Shown here piece after piece: positions 1 to 9,719 of a stretch of 64,000 nt of DNA. The notes below the pieces were generated by a model, which saw nothing but the letters and a program-made list of their open reading frames with translations, made no database searches and was not told the origin of the DNA. Each line of letters starts with the position of its first letter. Position 1 is the stretch's first letter. The translations under genes and the position numbers were made by a program. Source of the DNA: Hyphomicrobiales bacterium (GTDB lineage: Bacteria > Pseudomonadota > Alphaproteobacteria > Rhizobiales > Rhizobiaceae); assembly GCA_900473185.1 (NCBI GenBank), contig UCKU01000020.1, positions 95,717 to 159,716 on the forward strand. The letters run 5' to 3'.

Positions 1-159
1 GCAGCTGCCAAGGATTATCTCGCTTCGCGCGGTGTTCCAGCACAGCGCATGAAGACGATCTCCTACGGCAAGGAACGTCCGGTCGCCGTCTGCGACGACA
101 TTTCCTGCTGGTCGCAGAACCGCCGTGCCGTCACCGTACTTGGCGGCGCAGGCATGTAA
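1..159 (+). CDS. pal: Peptidoglycan-associated lipoprotein Pal, C-terminal end (partial)
   Basis: The window opens inside this gene; frame 1 is open from base 1 and ends in TAA at 157-159, giving the last 52 residues. The visible part has the end of an OmpA-like peptidoglycan-binding domain, including a segment reading SYGKERPV and, near the end, QNRRAVTV, both typical of Pal. Pal is the outer-membrane lipoprotein of the Tol-Pal complex that links the outer membrane to peptidoglycan during cell division. The next gene is cpoB (ybgF), its usual neighbour in Tol-Pal clusters, which supports the call. The N-terminal lipobox lies outside the window. Confidence 0.9.
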   Translation, partial: AAAKDYLASRGVPAQRMKTISYGKERPVAVCDDISCWSQNRRAVTVLGGAGM

Positions 160-185
160 TTTCCGGCAAAACCGGGATTTTGACG

Positions 186-214
186 AGGCGGCCCCTTGCG
201 GGCCGCCTTTCTTT
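186..214 (+). terminator. Rho-independent terminator after pal
   Basis: A GC-rich stem, AGGCGGCCC pairing with GGGCCGCCT around a short TTGC-centred loop, is followed by TTCTTTTT. It lies 27 bases after the pal stop and before cpoB, so cpoB probably has its own promoter or is read at a reduced level from pal. Confidence 0.8.
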
Positions 215-319
215 TTGACCACACTTTGGCCAGACTCCGTTGCTTTTTGAGAGCAATTGGAAAAATCTCCTGTCGTGCCATCGGGGCGCGAAGAATCACT
301 GGGACAGGACGATACAAAA

Positions 320-1321
320 ATGAAGAAACTAGTCGTGGCAGGCATGCTGTGCCTTGCGGCCGTGACCGGGAGCGAGCGAGCGGCTTATTCCGCTTCGTTC
401 TTCGGCTTGCACATCGGCGGCCAATCTGCGCAACAGAGCCAGCCGGCAGCGCCGGTTGTCAACGTGCAGAGCAGCGGAGCGGAAGTCCGCATTCAGCAGA
501 TGGAAGACCAGATGCGGCAGTTGAACGGTCGTATCGAAGAAATGAGCTATCAGCTCCTCCAGATGCAGGAGACGATCCGCAAGCAGCAGGAAGACAATGA
601 ATTCCGCTTCCAGCAGCTCGAAAAGACGGGCGGCGGCGCAGGAGCTGGCGGCGGTGCTGCCAAGACGCCGGTGAAGAAGAGTGAAGCAGACGTCGCTCCA
701 CCGGCATCAGGCGGTGGCGATGATATCGCCAAGGTCATTCAAGCCCCACAGGGAGCCGAAACGGCTCCCTCCACCAACGCGCCGGCCAATGACGGCCTCG
801 GCCAGCCGCCGCGCGAGCTCGGCTCTATGGATTTCGACCAAAACGGCAATCCCGTTGGCAATAGCATGAACAAGAATGCGACGGTCGGTTCCGCGCCGCT
901 ACCGGATGCGGCGGCGCCACAGCAGACTGCTTCGCTCGGCAGCGAGGGTGATCAGTACAGGGCTGCCTATGGCCATGTGCTTTCCGGCGACTACGCTACG
1001 GCGGAGCAGGAATTCACGCAGTACATCTCCCGTTATCCGAACAGCTCGCGCGCTGCGGATGCCAATTTCTGGCTCGGCGAGGCGCTTTATTCGCAGGGCA
1101 AGTTCAACGAATCGGCCAAGACTTTCCTGAACGCCCATCAAAAATACGGCACGTCCGAAAAGGCGCCCGAGATGCTGCTGAAGCTCGGCATGTCGCTTGC
1201 CGCACTCGACAATACCGATACTGCTTGTGCGACCCTGCGCGAAGTCAGCAAGCGGTATCCGAAAGCCTCCCGTGCCGTCATAAACAAGGTCGCGAGCGAA
1301 CAGAAGCGTCTCGCCTGCTAG
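320..1321 (+). CDS. cpoB: Cell division coordinator CpoB (YbgF family, Tol-Pal associated)
   Basis: 333 residues. The ATG at 320 is preferred over an upstream in-frame start at 257, because it begins a proper Sec signal peptide (MKK, then a hydrophobic core, with cleavage near residues 24-26). Next comes a charged, Gln-rich coiled coil (about residues 55-105) that mediates trimerisation in this family, a low-complexity Gly/Ala/Pro/Asn linker (about 105-210), and a C-terminal TPR region (about 215-333) with YRAAYGHVLSGDYATAE and a second repeat. CpoB is periplasmic and couples peptidoglycan synthesis with Tol-driven outer-membrane constriction. It sits directly after pal. The linker is long compared with the E. 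coli protein, as is usual in rhizobia. Confidence 0.9.
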   Translation: MKKLVVAGMLCLAAVTGSERAAYSASFFGLHIGGQSAQQSQPAAPVVNVQSSGAEVRIQQMEDQMRQLNGRIEEMSYQLLQMQETIRKQQEDNEFRFQQLEKTGGGAGAGGGAAKTPVKKSEADVAPPASGGGDDIAKVIQAPQGAETAPSTNAPANDGLGQPPRELGSMDFDQNGNPVGNSMNKNATVGSAPLPDAAAPQQTASLGSEGDQYRAAYGHVLSGDYATAEQEFTQYISRYPNSSRAADANFWLGEALYSQGKFNESAKTFLNAHQKYGTSEKAPEMLLKLGMSLAALDNTDTACATLREVSKRYPKASRAVINKVASEQKRLAC

Positions 1322-1332
1322 GGTCTTCCGGT

Positions 1333-2736
1333 TTGTTTCCGGAAGATCCGATTTCTCCCGAGGCGGTAATCGACCGTTTCCTCGCTTCGCTGAAGACACC
1401 CGCGCGCATTCTTGTCGCGATCTCAGGCGGAAGCGATTCCAGTGGCCTGCTCCTGTTGCTCCATGAAGCGCGGAAGGCCGCATCCGATCTTTCCATTTCC
1501 CTTTGTGCTGCGACGGTCGACCATGCGCTGCGCCGCGAATCCGCGGATGAGGCTAGCCGGGTCGCAACTCTCTGCGCATCGATGGGCATTCCGCACCGGA
1601 CGATGGTCTGGCAGGGGGAGAAGCCGAAAACCGGTATGATGGCGGCTGCACGCGAGGCGCGTTACGGTCTTCTTGCCGAGGCGGCGGAAGTCTTCGATGC
1701 TGATCTCATCGTGACAGGACATACGCTGGACGATCAGCGCGAAACGCTGCACATGCGTGGAAAGCGGACAGAGCAGATTTCTACCGGCATCGCGGATGCA
1801 GTGCTGTTCGACCGGCATTTCTGGATCCTGCGGCCGCTCCTTTTCTCCACCCGGGCGGATATCCGTCGCTTTCTGACCGCGCGCAGCGTGTCGTGGATCG
1901 ACGATCCCAGCAACGAAGATGTGAAATACGAGCGTGTGCGGACGCGCCGGCAGCTTTCCGTTGAGGGCGCTGCCGAGAGGGATATCTGTCGTGCTTGGGA
2001 AGAGCGTCTGGCTCTTTCTTCTGATGGAGCCGAATGGCTGCATCGCCATTTCAGGCTTCATGGCGGTTTGCTCGGGCAGGTGATGCCTGGCGGGTTGAGG
2101 CAGGATCGCAGAGTTCTTGATTATGCACTTGGCCGTTTGACGGCCGTTTTTGGTGGGCAGCCGTTTGTGCCGGGAAGGAAACAGATGGAGCGGCTTCTTG
2201 CATTCGCCACAGGTGGCAAGCCGGGGCGAATGACTGTCGGCCGTGTGGTATTCGATTTGCGGCGTGACGGGCTTTATCTGGCACGTGAGAGCCGGGGAAT
2301 CTTGCCTCTGGTGCTTCGGTCGGGAGAAGCCGGGGTTTGGGATGGAAGATTTGAAGCGAGAAACAGGTCGTCAGAGACCATAGAAATTACGACACGTGCC
2401 GGCTCGGTGAATGAGGCAACAATGCGTGACGGGCCTTCCGCGCCCGACTTGGGCTCGCCGGATTTCGATGACAGGCAGGACAAGGGGGATTGGAGCCCGG
2501 GTCTTCCCAAGGCGGCGTGGAAACGGGCTGCGGCTTCTGGGCCGGCCATATCCGCAGGGCAAGGGCTTTTATCGCCGGAATTTGCCCGATCCGTCGATTT
2601 GACGCCCCATTTTGCAGCTTTCGACCGCTTTTTGACACGATTTGATTTCACCTTTGCCGAGAGGCTTTCGGCAGTTTTCTCAAGGGTGCCCTATGCGGAG
2701 CCGCCTTTAAGAAGTATTGACGGAAAAACGATCTGA
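1333..2736 (+). CDS. tilS: tRNA(Ile)-lysidine synthase TilS
   Basis: ATP-dependent enzyme that converts C34 of tRNA-Ile(CAU) to lysidine, so that it reads AUA. The N-type PP-loop motif SGGSDSSG starts at about residue 31, and the family motifs VDHALR and TGHTLDDQ follow. The C-terminal half is divergent and rich in Gly/Ser/Asp, as is common in rhizobial TilS. The start is uncertain. No ATG lies in the right place; the TTG at 1333, 12 bases after the cpoB stop, gives a normal-length N-terminus, while another TTG at 1225 would overlap cpoB by 97 bases. No strong Shine-Dalgarno is seen, so translation may be coupled to cpoB. ftsH follows, the usual order in Rhizobiales. Confidence 0.88.
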   Translation: MFPEDPISPEAVIDRFLASLKTPARILVAISGGSDSSGLLLLLHEARKAASDLSISLCAATVDHALRRESADEASRVATLCASMGIPHRTMVWQGEKPKTGMMAAAREARYGLLAEAAEVFDADLIVTGHTLDDQRETLHMRGKRTEQISTGIADAVLFDRHFWILRPLLFSTRADIRRFLTARSVSWIDDPSNEDVKYERVRTRRQLSVEGAAERDICRAWEERLALSSDGAEWLHRHFRLHGGLLGQVMPGGLRQDRRVLDYALGRLTAVFGGQPFVPGRKQMERLLAFATGGKPGRMTVGRVVFDLRRDGLYLARESRGILPLVLRSGEAGVWDGRFEARNRSSETIEITTRAGSVNEATMRDGPSAPDLGSPDFDDRQDKGDWSPGLPKAAWKRAAASGPAISAGQGLLSPEFARSVDLTPHFAAFDRFLTRFDFTFAERLSAVFSRVPYAEPPLRSIDGKTI

Positions 2737-2833
2737 CGGAGTGGATCGCCTTGGCAATGGCTTGGCGCAACCCTATGTTAGAGACCAAATATGACGGCCG
2801 CCATGAGGCGACTGTCCAGTGCTGGGGAGTTCA

Positions 2834-4765
<1,932 letters not shown>

Positions 4766-4785
4766 AATTGAACAGGAATTTGCCT

Positions 4786-4823
4786 AAAGGGCCGGATTTC
4801 CACAGGGAATCCGGCCCTTTTAA
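4786..4823 (+). terminator. Rho-independent terminator after ftsH
   Basis: AAAGGGCCGGATT pairs with AATCCGGCCCTTT across a short loop, followed by TAAT. It begins about 20 bases after the ftsH stop. Its A-rich left edge means it could also stop transcription from the other strand. Confidence 0.88.
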
Positions 4824-5008
4824 TATTAGTAACAGGATATAATCAGTTTTCTTGGTAATTTACGTGCCGGTTACGCAGTTTTGTGGCATTCCGCTGACTA
4901 AAGACAAGTCTGGATCAAGATCTCGGGCGCAGCACCAATCTTTGAAGCCTGATTCTTGTTTGAGGAATGCCTAAGCTTCTACGGCGCGCGGAAGGCGCAG
5001 GAGTGCAT

Positions 5009-6361
5009 ATGAAAAGACGCTATTTTGGGACGGACGGCATCCGAGGCCAAGCCAACATCTTCCCTATGACGCCGGATCTTGCGATGCGGGTCGGCATCGC
5101 CGCAGGGACGATTTTCCGTAACGGCGCCCACCGTCATCGTGTAGTGATCGGCAAGGACACGCGCCTGTCGGGATATATGCTGGAGAATGCCCTCGTGGCC
5201 GGCTTTACCGCGGCAGGCCTGGACGTCTTCCTGCTCGGTCCTATTCCGACACCTGCGGTTGCCATGCTGACGCGCTCGCTGCGCTGCGATATCGGCGTGA
5301 TGATTTCGGCCTCGCACAATCCGTTCCAAGATAACGGTATCAAGCTTTTCGGTCCTGATGGCTACAAGCTCTCCGATGACATCGAAGCGCAGATCGAGGA
5401 CCTGCTCGACAAGGATCTATCGGGACAACTTGCCAAGGCTGAGGAAATAGGCCGAGCCAAGCGCGTCGATGGCGATATCTACCGCTATCTCGAGCACGTC
5501 AAACGCACCTTGCCGCGCGATGTGACCTTGCAGGGCCTGCGCGTCGCGGTCGACTGCGCCAACGGTGCGGCCTACAAGGTGGCGCCTGCCGTTCTCTGGG
5601 AGCTCGGCGCCGACGTGGTGACGATCGGCAACGATCCGAACGGTACCAACATCAACCTGAATTGCGGCTCCACCAGCCCGGTCGCCTTGCAGAAGAAGGT
5701 TGATGAGGTGCGCGCCGATATCGGCATTGCGCTCGATGGCGATGCGGACCGCGTCATCATCGTCGATGAAAACGGCTCGATCGTCGATGGCGATCAGCTG
5801 ATGGCCGTCATCGCCGAAAGCTGGGCAGAGAGCCAGCAGCTGCGCGGCAACGGTATCGTTGCGACTGTCATGTCCAATCTTGGCCTCGAGCGTTTCCTCG
5901 AGGACAAGGGCCTCGGCCTTGCCCGTACAAAGGTTGGCGACCGTTACGTCGTCGAGCATATGCGCCAGCACAATTACAATGTCGGCGGCGAGCAGTCCGG
6001 CCACATCGTGCTTTCGGATTATGGCACAACAGGTGACGGTCTCGTTGCCGCCCTGCAGATTCTGGCGGCCGTCAAGCGTACCGGTAAAACGGTCAGCGAA
6101 ATCTGCCGTCGCTTCGAGCCGGTGCCGCAGCTTCTGCGCAATGTCCGCATCACCGGCGGCAAGCCGCTCGAAGACCTGCAGGTGGTCAAGGCGATTGCCG
6201 ATGCGGAAGCCGAGCTTTCCAAGAATGGCCGCCTCGTCATCCGTCCTTCCGGCACTGAGCCGCTGATCCGCGTCATGGCGGAAGGCGACGACCGGGCGCA
6301 GATCGAGCGCATCGTCAACGATCTCATCGGCACGATTTCGAGTGTTCGCAGCGCCGCCTGA
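5009..6361 (+). CDS. glmM: Phosphoglucosamine mutase GlmM
   Basis: 450 residues, the family norm. Interconverts glucosamine-6-phosphate and glucosamine-1-phosphate on the way to UDP-GlcNAc for peptidoglycan and LPS. Visible motifs: N-terminal YFGTDGIRG, phosphoserine loop ISASHNPF with catalytic Ser102, metal loop DGDADR, sugar loop GGEQSGH, and phosphate-binding RPSGTEPLIRV near the C-terminus. The ATG at 5009 is preceded by GGAG and starts exactly at the conserved MKRRYFGTDG; an upstream in-frame start at 4967 only adds non-conserved residues. Follows ftsH, as in other rhizobia, and ends in its own terminator. Confidence 0.97.
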   Translation: MKRRYFGTDGIRGQANIFPMTPDLAMRVGIAAGTIFRNGAHRHRVVIGKDTRLSGYMLENALVAGFTAAGLDVFLLGPIPTPAVAMLTRSLRCDIGVMISASHNPFQDNGIKLFGPDGYKLSDDIEAQIEDLLDKDLSGQLAKAEEIGRAKRVDGDIYRYLEHVKRTLPRDVTLQGLRVAVDCANGAAYKVAPAVLWELGADVVTIGNDPNGTNINLNCGSTSPVALQKKVDEVRADIGIALDGDADRVIIVDENGSIVDGDQLMAVIAESWAESQQLRGNGIVATVMSNLGLERFLEDKGLGLARTKVGDRYVVEHMRQHNYNVGGEQSGHIVLSDYGTTGDGLVAALQILAAVKRTGKTVSEICRRFEPVPQLLRNVRITGGKPLEDLQVVKAIADAEAELSKNGRLVIRPSGTEPLIRVMAEGDDRAQIERIVNDLIGTISSVRSAA

Positions 6362-6381
6362 AAGCGTCGCAAAAAGGATTG

Positions 6382-6408
6382 AAAGCCGGCCCTCGCGCCG
6401 GCTTTTTT
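6382..6408 (+). terminator. Rho-independent terminator after glmM
   Basis: AAGCCGGC and GCCGGCTT form a stem with a short loop, followed by TTTTTTG. It lies between the convergent glmM and methyltransferase genes, so it may serve both. Confidence 0.85.
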
Positions 6409-6418
6409 GTTGGCATTT

Positions 6419-7033
6419 TTAGTGGCGTTGCGCGAGCCAGACCGTGTGATTGCCGCAGGCCGGGTCTTCGGCCTTGTGGGCGACGACTGTAAAGCCGTGT
6501 TCGGTGAGCAGGGCGCGATATTCATCCGGGCTGAGGCTGCTGTGATAAAGTGGTTCACCGACGAAGACACCCATAGCTTCGCCATGCGCCGGGCCGCTGG
6601 TGAACATCAGCGCTGTTCCCGGCTTCGAATGCGTGCGAAACAGCGGGAACATGCGCCGCTGGTCCTCGAAGGGCAGGTGGAAGAAACTGTCCCAGGCAAT
6701 CAGCCCATCGAAACTTCTGCCGAGCGACAGGCGGCGCATATCTGTGACTTGCCAATCGGAGTTTGGAAAGCGCGTCCGGCACATGTCGATCAGGCTGGGT
6801 GAGGAATCGATGCCGGTCACTGCGTGGCCGTTTTCGATGAAATGACGCGCGAGAGGTTCGCCGGAGCCGCAGCCGATATCGAGGATTGACCCGCCTTGCG
6901 GGATCAGTGCGGTGAAGCGATCCAGCCAACTCCGTTCAAAAAGGGTCTTGCCGCGGCTTGTATCCCAGACTTTGGCATGCCGTTCGTAGAGATCGGTAAT
7001 GGTATCGGCGGCCTGCCTGTTGCTGTTCTGCAT
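6419..7033 (-). CDS. Class I SAM-dependent methyltransferase
   Basis: 204 residues. A Rossmann-type methyltransferase with motif I ILDIGCGSGEPLARHF (about residues 54-69), an acidic residue after the second strand (ITGIDSSP), and a later FDGLIAWDSFFHLP segment. Substrate cannot be told from sequence; such small stand-alone enzymes act on small molecules or thiols in several lineages. It is convergent with glmM and divergent from the outer-membrane protein gene at 7355, with about 320 bases between them. No operon partner is visible. Confidence 0.8.
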   Translation of the reverse strand: MQNSNRQAADTITDLYERHAKVWDTSRGKTLFERSWLDRFTALIPQGGSILDIGCGSGEPLARHFIENGHAVTGIDSSPSLIDMCRTRFPNSDWQVTDMRRLSLGRSFDGLIAWDSFFHLPFEDQRRMFPLFRTHSKPGTALMFTSGPAHGEAMGVFVGEPLYHSSLSPDEYRALLTEHGFTVVAHKAEDPACGNHTVWLAQRH

Positions 7034-7354
7034 ACGCTGGCTGATCCTCTGTGGAAAAATCTTGGATTTGTCTTAAGCGGTTCGATCCCGGAGGATCATG
7101 TGGGTGATGTGGTTTACCCGTCCTTGCTCACCCGTCGTTCGCAAGCGTGAAAGTTCGCCCGGCCTTTTATTCGTCGTCCTCCCGATTCGGGAAGTCGAGG
7201 CGGGCAGATTACTTTTCGAAACATGTTTTGCCGTGAATATTCGCATTACTTCTTATGGTTAAGCAGCTTTTAACGTTTCCGATTCATTATCCATAAAAAG
7301 CATATCCGTTTTGGCGGCCTGCAACGCGCCGACGCAACCGACTGGAGTGAATCC
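7034..7354. other. Gene-free divergent intergenic region
   Basis: 321 bases between the methyltransferase (- strand) and the outer-membrane protein gene (+ strand). The right half (about 7200-7320) is clearly more AT-rich than its surroundings and should hold the promoter of the beta-barrel gene. I find no tandem repeat, tRNA or convincing small ORF here. Confidence 0.6.
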
Positions 7355-8200
7355 ATGAAACGAACTTTGTCCGGTATTTTCGCCGCGCTGCTGATCGCGT
7401 CGAATGCCTATTCTGCCGATCTTGCTCCGGTCGAACCCATCCCGGAACAGCCGCCCGAAGTCGCCGTCAGCGAATCGACCGGCTGGTATCTGCGCGGTGA
7501 TGTCGGCTACGCCTTCACCGACCTGCGCGGCGCGAAGTTCTTCCAGGGCAGCAATGCTCTAGAAGCCGATTTCGACGATGCGGACCTTGAAGATGCCTGG
7601 ACGGTCGGCGGTGGTGTCGGTTACCAGATCAACAGCTATCTGCGCACCGACCTGACCTTCGACTATCTCACCAAGTCCGACTTCCGCGGTTCGACGGTTG
7701 GCGGTGGGGCGGCCTTCGGCGCCTGCGTGGTCGCATGTACGTCGAGAGACGTATCGTCGATGACGGCCTACACGCTGCTTGCCAACGCCTATGTCGATCT
7801 CGGCACCTACGCCTACTTCACGCCCTATGTCGGCGCTGGTATCGGTGGTTCCTACGTCAAGTGGAAGGACCTCCACAATGTCGCCTGCGCCGATGATGGC
7901 AGCGGTTGCGATGATGAAGTCGTCCATGGTGGCCGCGGCGGCTGGCGCTTCAGCTACGCCCTCATGGCCGGCGCCTCGATTGATGTGACATGCAACGTCA
8001 AGGCCGATGTCGGCTACCGCTACCTGCATATCGATGGTGGCAACATGTTCGGTTACAACGAAAACGGCGGCCCGGGTCGCGACCGTGGCGTCAATGTCCA
8101 TGAAGCCCGTGTCGGCGCCCGTTATCTCTTCGGGGGCTGCGCTCAGCCGGTTGCCTACGAACCGCCGGCAATTCCGCTGCAGCAGCCGGTCTACAAGTAA
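7355..8200 (+). CDS. Outer-membrane beta-barrel protein (porin-family, Omp25/Omp31-like)
   Basis: 281 residues. Signal peptide at residues 1-20 (MKRTLSGIFAALLIASNAYS, cleaved before ADLAP), a Pro-rich start of the mature protein, then alternating amphipathic strands typical of a small barrel: GWYLRGDVGYAF, AWTVGGGVGYQIN, FTPYVGAGIGGSY, VKADVGYRYLHID, and HEARVGARYLFGG near the end. Related proteins in Rhizobiales are abundant surface proteins, some controlled by envelope regulators. Odd feature: several cysteines (one pair in CVVACTS, others near CADDGSGCDD and CGG/CNV contexts) that could form loop disulfides; many related barrels lack them. It probably inserts in the outer membrane; a specific transport role is not supported. 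Confidence 0.82.
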   Translation: MKRTLSGIFAALLIASNAYSADLAPVEPIPEQPPEVAVSESTGWYLRGDVGYAFTDLRGAKFFQGSNALEADFDDADLEDAWTVGGGVGYQINSYLRTDLTFDYLTKSDFRGSTVGGGAAFGACVVACTSRDVSSMTAYTLLANAYVDLGTYAYFTPYVGAGIGGSYVKWKDLHNVACADDGSGCDDEVVHGGRGGWRFSYALMAGASIDVTCNVKADVGYRYLHIDGGNMFGYNENGGPGRDRGVNVHEARVGARYLFGGCAQPVAYEPPAIPLQQPVYK

Positions 8201-8223
8201 GGCTAGAGTTTCAAGGATTATCG

Positions 8224-8250
8224 AAAGCCGTCCGAAAGGGCGGCTTTTTC
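8224..8250 (+). terminator. Rho-independent terminator after the outer-membrane protein gene
   Basis: AAAGCCGTCC and GGGCGGCTTT (one wobble) close a GAAA tetraloop, followed by a T run. It separates the barrel gene from the convergent tetR gene. Confidence 0.85.
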
Positions 8251-8253
8251 GCT

Positions 8254-8874
8254 TCAGTGGGCGTTTCTGGCGACCATTGCCAAAATGATTTCGAAAAGTT
8301 CGCTCTCAGCCTGCCTGGCAGTGATCTCGCCGGTTGCCGCAGCATAGGAGAGGGTTTCGGCAGCGCCGAGCATTGCCCAAAGGCTGGCTGAAGCGATCGT
8401 TCCCGCACCGACGAAGGGGGCGAGCACGGATCTGCACTGGTCCATGAAAACCACCTGACACTTGTGCTTGACCTTTTCCAGCTCCGGAGAACTTGCCAAA
8501 GCGGCAATGACGTCAGGAATTTCACGCCCTTGCGTGATAACGCAATCAATATAGGAGGCCGCCATGACCTTGGCCTTGTCGCTCAGTGACGGTCCGCTTT
8601 CGCGGAGCGCAGTTTCCATCAGCGCCGTCTGCCGATCGTCGAATTCGCGGTAGAGTTCCGCAAGCAATCCCGGCCGCGTGCCGAAATGATCATAGACGAC
8701 AGGCTTTGCCACGCCGGCTTGTTCGGCGAGGCGCCCCAGCGTCAGCGCATCCGTTCCTTCCTCCCGGATCAATCGCCACGAGACATCCAGGAGTTGGCGA
8801 TGGCGTTCTTCTCTCGAAAGCCGGCGACGGGGGCGGGGAAGGGCGTCGGTGTGGTCTTGGTCGGTGCTTGACAT
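8254..8874 (-). CDS. TetR/AcrR-family transcriptional regulator
   Basis: 206 residues. N-terminal helix-turn-helix at about residues 20-65 (EERHRQLLDVSWRLI, LTLGRLAEQAGVAKPVVYDHF), followed by an all-helical ligand domain of the usual size. The gene is divergent from the flavin oxidoreductase at 8968. The 93-base gap contains three tandem 14-bp repeats that start only three bases before this start codon, so the protein most likely represses both itself and the oxidoreductase. The ligand is unknown; such pairs commonly respond to quinones or other electrophiles. Confidence 0.9.
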   Translation of the reverse strand: MSSTDQDHTDALPRPRRRLSREERHRQLLDVSWRLIREEGTDALTLGRLAEQAGVAKPVVYDHFGTRPGLLAELYREFDDRQTALMETALRESGPSLSDKAKVMAASYIDCVITQGREIPDVIAALASSPELEKVKHKCQVVFMDQCRSVLAPFVGAGTIASASLWAMLGAAETLSYAAATGEITARQAESELFEIILAMVARNAH

Positions 8875-8876
8875 CG

Positions 8877-8920
8877 TAACCTACGAAAAGTAACTTACTA
8901 AAGCTAACTTACGAAAAGTA
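8877..8920. repeat. Three tandem 14-bp repeats in a divergent promoter (probable TetR operator)
   Basis: TAACCTACGAAAAG, TAACTTACTAAAGC and TAACTTACGAAAAG lie head to tail at 8877, 8891 and 8905 with an exact 14-base period, followed by TA. The array fills the space between the tetR start codon (8874) and the promoter side of the oxidoreductase gene (8968), overlapping the tetR ribosome-binding region. Inference: binding sites of the adjacent TetR protein. Confidence 0.75.
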
Positions 8921-8967
8921 TATAAGCGATTGGCTTTGCTCGCAATCGCCGATCGGGAGGTTTCGCC

Positions 8968-9612
8968 ATGCATGCACTCATTGTTCTCGCTCATCCCGAT
9001 CCCGGCTCTCTCAGTTACGCCATTGCCTTGGGGATTGCCGAGGGCATAGCGGCACTCGATGCCGCCAACTCCTTCGAGATCGCAGACCTGACGGAAGAGG
9101 CTTTCGATCCGAGATTCAGCGAAGCCGATATTGCTGCTCATCGCCGGAAAGCCGAGGCGCCGGCCGATGTCGTCTCCGAGCAGGCAAGGATCGATCGCGC
9201 CGATGCGCTCGTCCTGGTCTATCCTGTCTACTGGTGGTCCATGCCGGCCTTGATGAAAGGCTGGATCGATCGCGTCTTTGCCAATGGCTGGGCCTATGAC
9301 GACACGTCAGGCAAGGTTGTGAAAAAGCTTAGGCATCTGCCTGTCCATCTCGTCGGCATCGGCGGTGCGGATGCCCGCACCTACGAGCGGCATGGCTATT
9401 TCAGCGCCATCAAGACGCAGATCGATCACGGCATTTTCGACTATTGCGGTGCTCCTGTGGTGACGTCGGAACTGCTTCTCGATTCGGATGCAGGAAATGG
9501 TGCTGCGCATATTGAGATGGCGCGCCGCATTGGCAGCGATATCTTCAAAGCAGGCGATCGCGCCGCCAGCGGCGGTTTAACCCGAGATGTGATCGCCGCT
9601 GCGGCAAAATAG
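8968..9612 (+). CDS. NAD(P)H oxidoreductase, flavodoxin-2 family (MdaB/KefF-like)
   Basis: 214 residues. A flavodoxin-fold FMN/FAD quinone reductase: N-terminal VLAHPDPGSLSYA, the conserved YPVYWWSMPALMKGWIDRVF block (about residues 88-107) and a C-terminal GAPVVTSELLLDSD region. It reduces quinones or similar electrophiles by two electrons with NAD(P)H in the cytoplasm. GGGAGG lies before the ATG. Divergently paired with a TetR regulator and its apparent operator, which suggests induction by its own substrate class. Confidence 0.87.
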   Translation: MHALIVLAHPDPGSLSYAIALGIAEGIAALDAANSFEIADLTEEAFDPRFSEADIAAHRRKAEAPADVVSEQARIDRADALVLVYPVYWWSMPALMKGWIDRVFANGWAYDDTSGKVVKKLRHLPVHLVGIGGADARTYERHGYFSAIKTQIDHGIFDYCGAPVVTSELLLDSDAGNGAAHIEMARRIGSDIFKAGDRAASGGLTRDVIAAAAK

Positions 9613-9719
9613 CCTCCAGAAACGACATCTCCCGCTTGACTATGACGGGCTTCGCCCATAAACACGGCGGCGGGACACTCCTCCCCAACGAGGAGCCATC
9701 TATCTGGAAGGGTAGCAAT

